A stretch of DNA of 5,221 nucleotides from Vulcanimicrobiia bacterium (GTDB lineage Bacteria; Vulcanimicrobiota; Vulcanimicrobiia; Vulcanimicrobiales; Vulcanimicrobiaceae): positions 1 to 5,221 of the forward strand of contig JANWKW010000166.1 of the NCBI GenBank assembly GCA_025451135.1, read 5' to 3'. Below the pieces are notes generated by a model. That model searched no databases. It saw only the letters and a list, made by a program, of their open reading frames with translations, and was not told the origin of the DNA. Shown piece after piece: positions 4,146 to 5,221 of this stretch (position 1 is the first letter of the stretch; every line of letters starts with the position of its first letter). A program made the translations under genes and the position numbers.

Positions 4146-5221
4146 ATGACCCACGCTCAAGACCTCCAGGTCGTCGCCCTCGTGGTGCTGGTCCTGGCCG
4201 CGGCGTTCTTCGCCGCCTCCGAGGGCGCCCTGATCTCGGTCAACCGGCTGCGCGTGCGCGGCATGGTCGAGCGGGGCGTGAAGCGCTCCAAGCCGCTGCT
4301 CTCGATCCTGGACGACCGCAACCGCTTTCTGACGACGGTGCTGATCGGCAACACGATCGTGCTGCTGGGCGCGGACTCGCTCGCGACCTATCTGTTCATC
4401 CAGCTCGGGTTTCCGGACGCGGCGCTGATCTCGACCGGGGTGATGACGTTCGTCATCCTGCTCTTCGGCGAGATCATCCCCAAGACGGTCGCCGTCTCGG
4501 ATACCGATCGCTGGGCGCTGCGTCTGGCGCCGACCATGAAGGCGGTCGCGTGGTTCCTCACCCCGCTGGTCGCGCTCTTCCAGTTCCTGCGCGACTTGTT
4601 GCTCAAGCCGCTCGGCGTCAAGAACTCGCACCACATCTTCGTGACCGAAGACGACATCCGCACCTTGGTCAATGTCGGCGCCGAACAGCGCGTCATCGAA
4701 GAACAAGAGCGCGAGATGATCCATTCGATCATCGAGTTCGGCGACACGATCGTCCGAGAGGTGATGACACCGCGGCCCGAGATCGTGGCCGTCTCGATCG
4801 ACGAATCGCCCCGTCGGGCGCTCGACCTGGTGATCGCCGAGGGCTATTCGAAGCTGCCCGTCTATCAGGAATCCAAGGACGACGTGGTCGGCGTGGTCCA
4901 CGACCGCGAACTGCTGATCGCGCTGGCCAACGGAGCGCTGGCGGCGGCCTCGCTGCGCTCGCTGATGCGCCACGTGTCGCACGTGCCGGAGACCAAGAAG
5001 ATCGCGGAACTGCTGCGCGAGATGCAGCGCGACAAATTTTCGATGGCGATCGTGGTCGACGAGTACGGCGGCACCGCCGGCCTGGTCACCATGGAAGATC
5101 TGCTCGAGGAGATCGTCGGCGAGATCCGCGACGAGCACGACGAGGACGAGCAAGAACCGATCCGGATCGTGAACGAGAACGAAGCGGTCGTCGATGCCGG
5201 CGTCAACATCGAAGACGTCAA
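4146..5221 (+). CDS. CNNM/CBS-domain membrane protein of the hemolysin C/CorC family (3' end outside window)
   Basis: The frame is open from the ATG at 4146 to the right edge: 358 residues are visible and the end is missing. Residues about 7-155 are a CNNM (DUF21) transmembrane domain with FFAASEGALISVNRLR (21-36), LIGNTIVLLG (66-75) and FGEIIPKTVAV (107-117), a conserved signature. A linker helix with EEQEREMIHSIIEFGDT (185-201) leads to a CBS pair: VMTPRPEIVAV (206-216) with YSKLPVY (234-240) in the first, and FSMAIVVDEYGGTAGLVTME (298-317) with DLLEEIVGEI in the second. The tail after about 337 is the beginning of the CorC_HlyC transporter-associated domain. Family members are linked to Mg2+/Co2+ transport or efflux and bind nucleotides in the CBS pair; despite the name hemolysin, toxicity is not implied. 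No start codon lies upstream in frame before the TAA at 4059-4061, so the ATG is the first possible start. It has only a weak, hairpin-embedded Shine-Dalgarno candidate. An extended -10 element upstream suggests its own promoter. Confidence 0.95.
   Translation, partial: MTHAQDLQVVALVVLVLAAAFFAASEGALISVNRLRVRGMVERGVKRSKPLLSILDDRNRFLTTVLIGNTIVLLGADSLATYLFIQLGFPDAALISTGVMTFVILLFGEIIPKTVAVSDTDRWALRLAPTMKAVAWFLTPLVALFQFLRDLLLKPLGVKNSHHIFVTEDDIRTLVNVGAEQRVIEEQEREMIHSIIEFGDTIVREVMTPRPEIVAVSIDESPRRALDLVIAEGYSKLPVYQESKDDVVGVVHDRELLIALANGALAAASLRSLMRHVSHVPETKKIAELLREMQRDKFSMAIVVDEYGGTAGLVTMEDLLEEIVGEIRDEHDEDEQEPIRIVNENEAVVDAGVNIEDV

Noticed and set aside
4056..5153. Long open frame on the minus strand opposite the CNNM/CBS gene (365 codons)
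   Set aside because: The plus strand encodes a CNNM domain and CBS pair with canonical motifs. The antisense product has Asp/His/Arg repeats without a domain.

Overview
This window is a compact, very GC-rich bacterial chromosomal segment in which every recognisable gene lies on the + strand. In order: the C-terminal end of a membrane NfeD-family protein (cut by the left edge); floA (flotillin-like scaffold); a small membrane-anchored Ala/Pro-rich protein of unknown function; phoH-like ATPase; ybeY (rRNA-maturation endoribonuclease); a DgkA-type lipid kinase fused to a PAP2-type lipid phosphatase; and a CNNM/CBS/CorC-type membrane transporter-like protein (cut by the right edge). The order nfeD - floA - X - phoH - ybeY - dgkA matches the nfeD(yqeZ)-yqfA-yqfBCD-phoH-yqfF-yqfG-dgkA block of Bacillus as I recall it, but without the pgpH/yqfF gene that usually sits between phoH and ybeY, and with an unrelated small gene in the yqfBCD slot. 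The high GC, GTG starts and the C-terminal motif of the small protein suggest a deep-branching lineage such as Vulcanimicrobiota/Eremiobacterota (WPS-2). That placement is a guess from memory; the gene families alone do not prove it.

Layout. Bases 1-3356 look like one tightly coupled transcription unit: a 3-base gap nfeD/floA with a Shine-Dalgarno sequence buried in the end of nfeD, a 3-base gap floA/small gene, an overlap of about 43 bases between the small gene and phoH if phoH uses a non-canonical start, a 4-base GTGA overlap phoH/ybeY, and zero gap ybeY/dgkA-PAP2. The unit ends at 4061. There, a perfect extended -10 element overlaps the dgkA-PAP2 stop codon and is followed by an 84-base leader with a perfect 10-bp hairpin before the CNNM gene, so the last gene probably has its own transcript.

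Function. The genes link membrane organisation (NfeD/FloA), RNA maturation (PhoH/YbeY), recycling of the undecaprenyl or diacylglycerol lipid pool (kinase plus phosphatase in one chain), and probably divalent cation handling (CNNM/CorC). These are mostly housekeeping functions. I see no transposase, CRISPR array, tRNA, rRNA or defence system.

Points worth a second look: the apparent CTG or ATT start of phoH; a short repeat-like insertion inside the ybeY reading frame; the kinase-phosphatase fusion; the structured leader of the CNNM gene, which may hide its ribosome binding site; and the unknown small membrane protein between floA and phoH.
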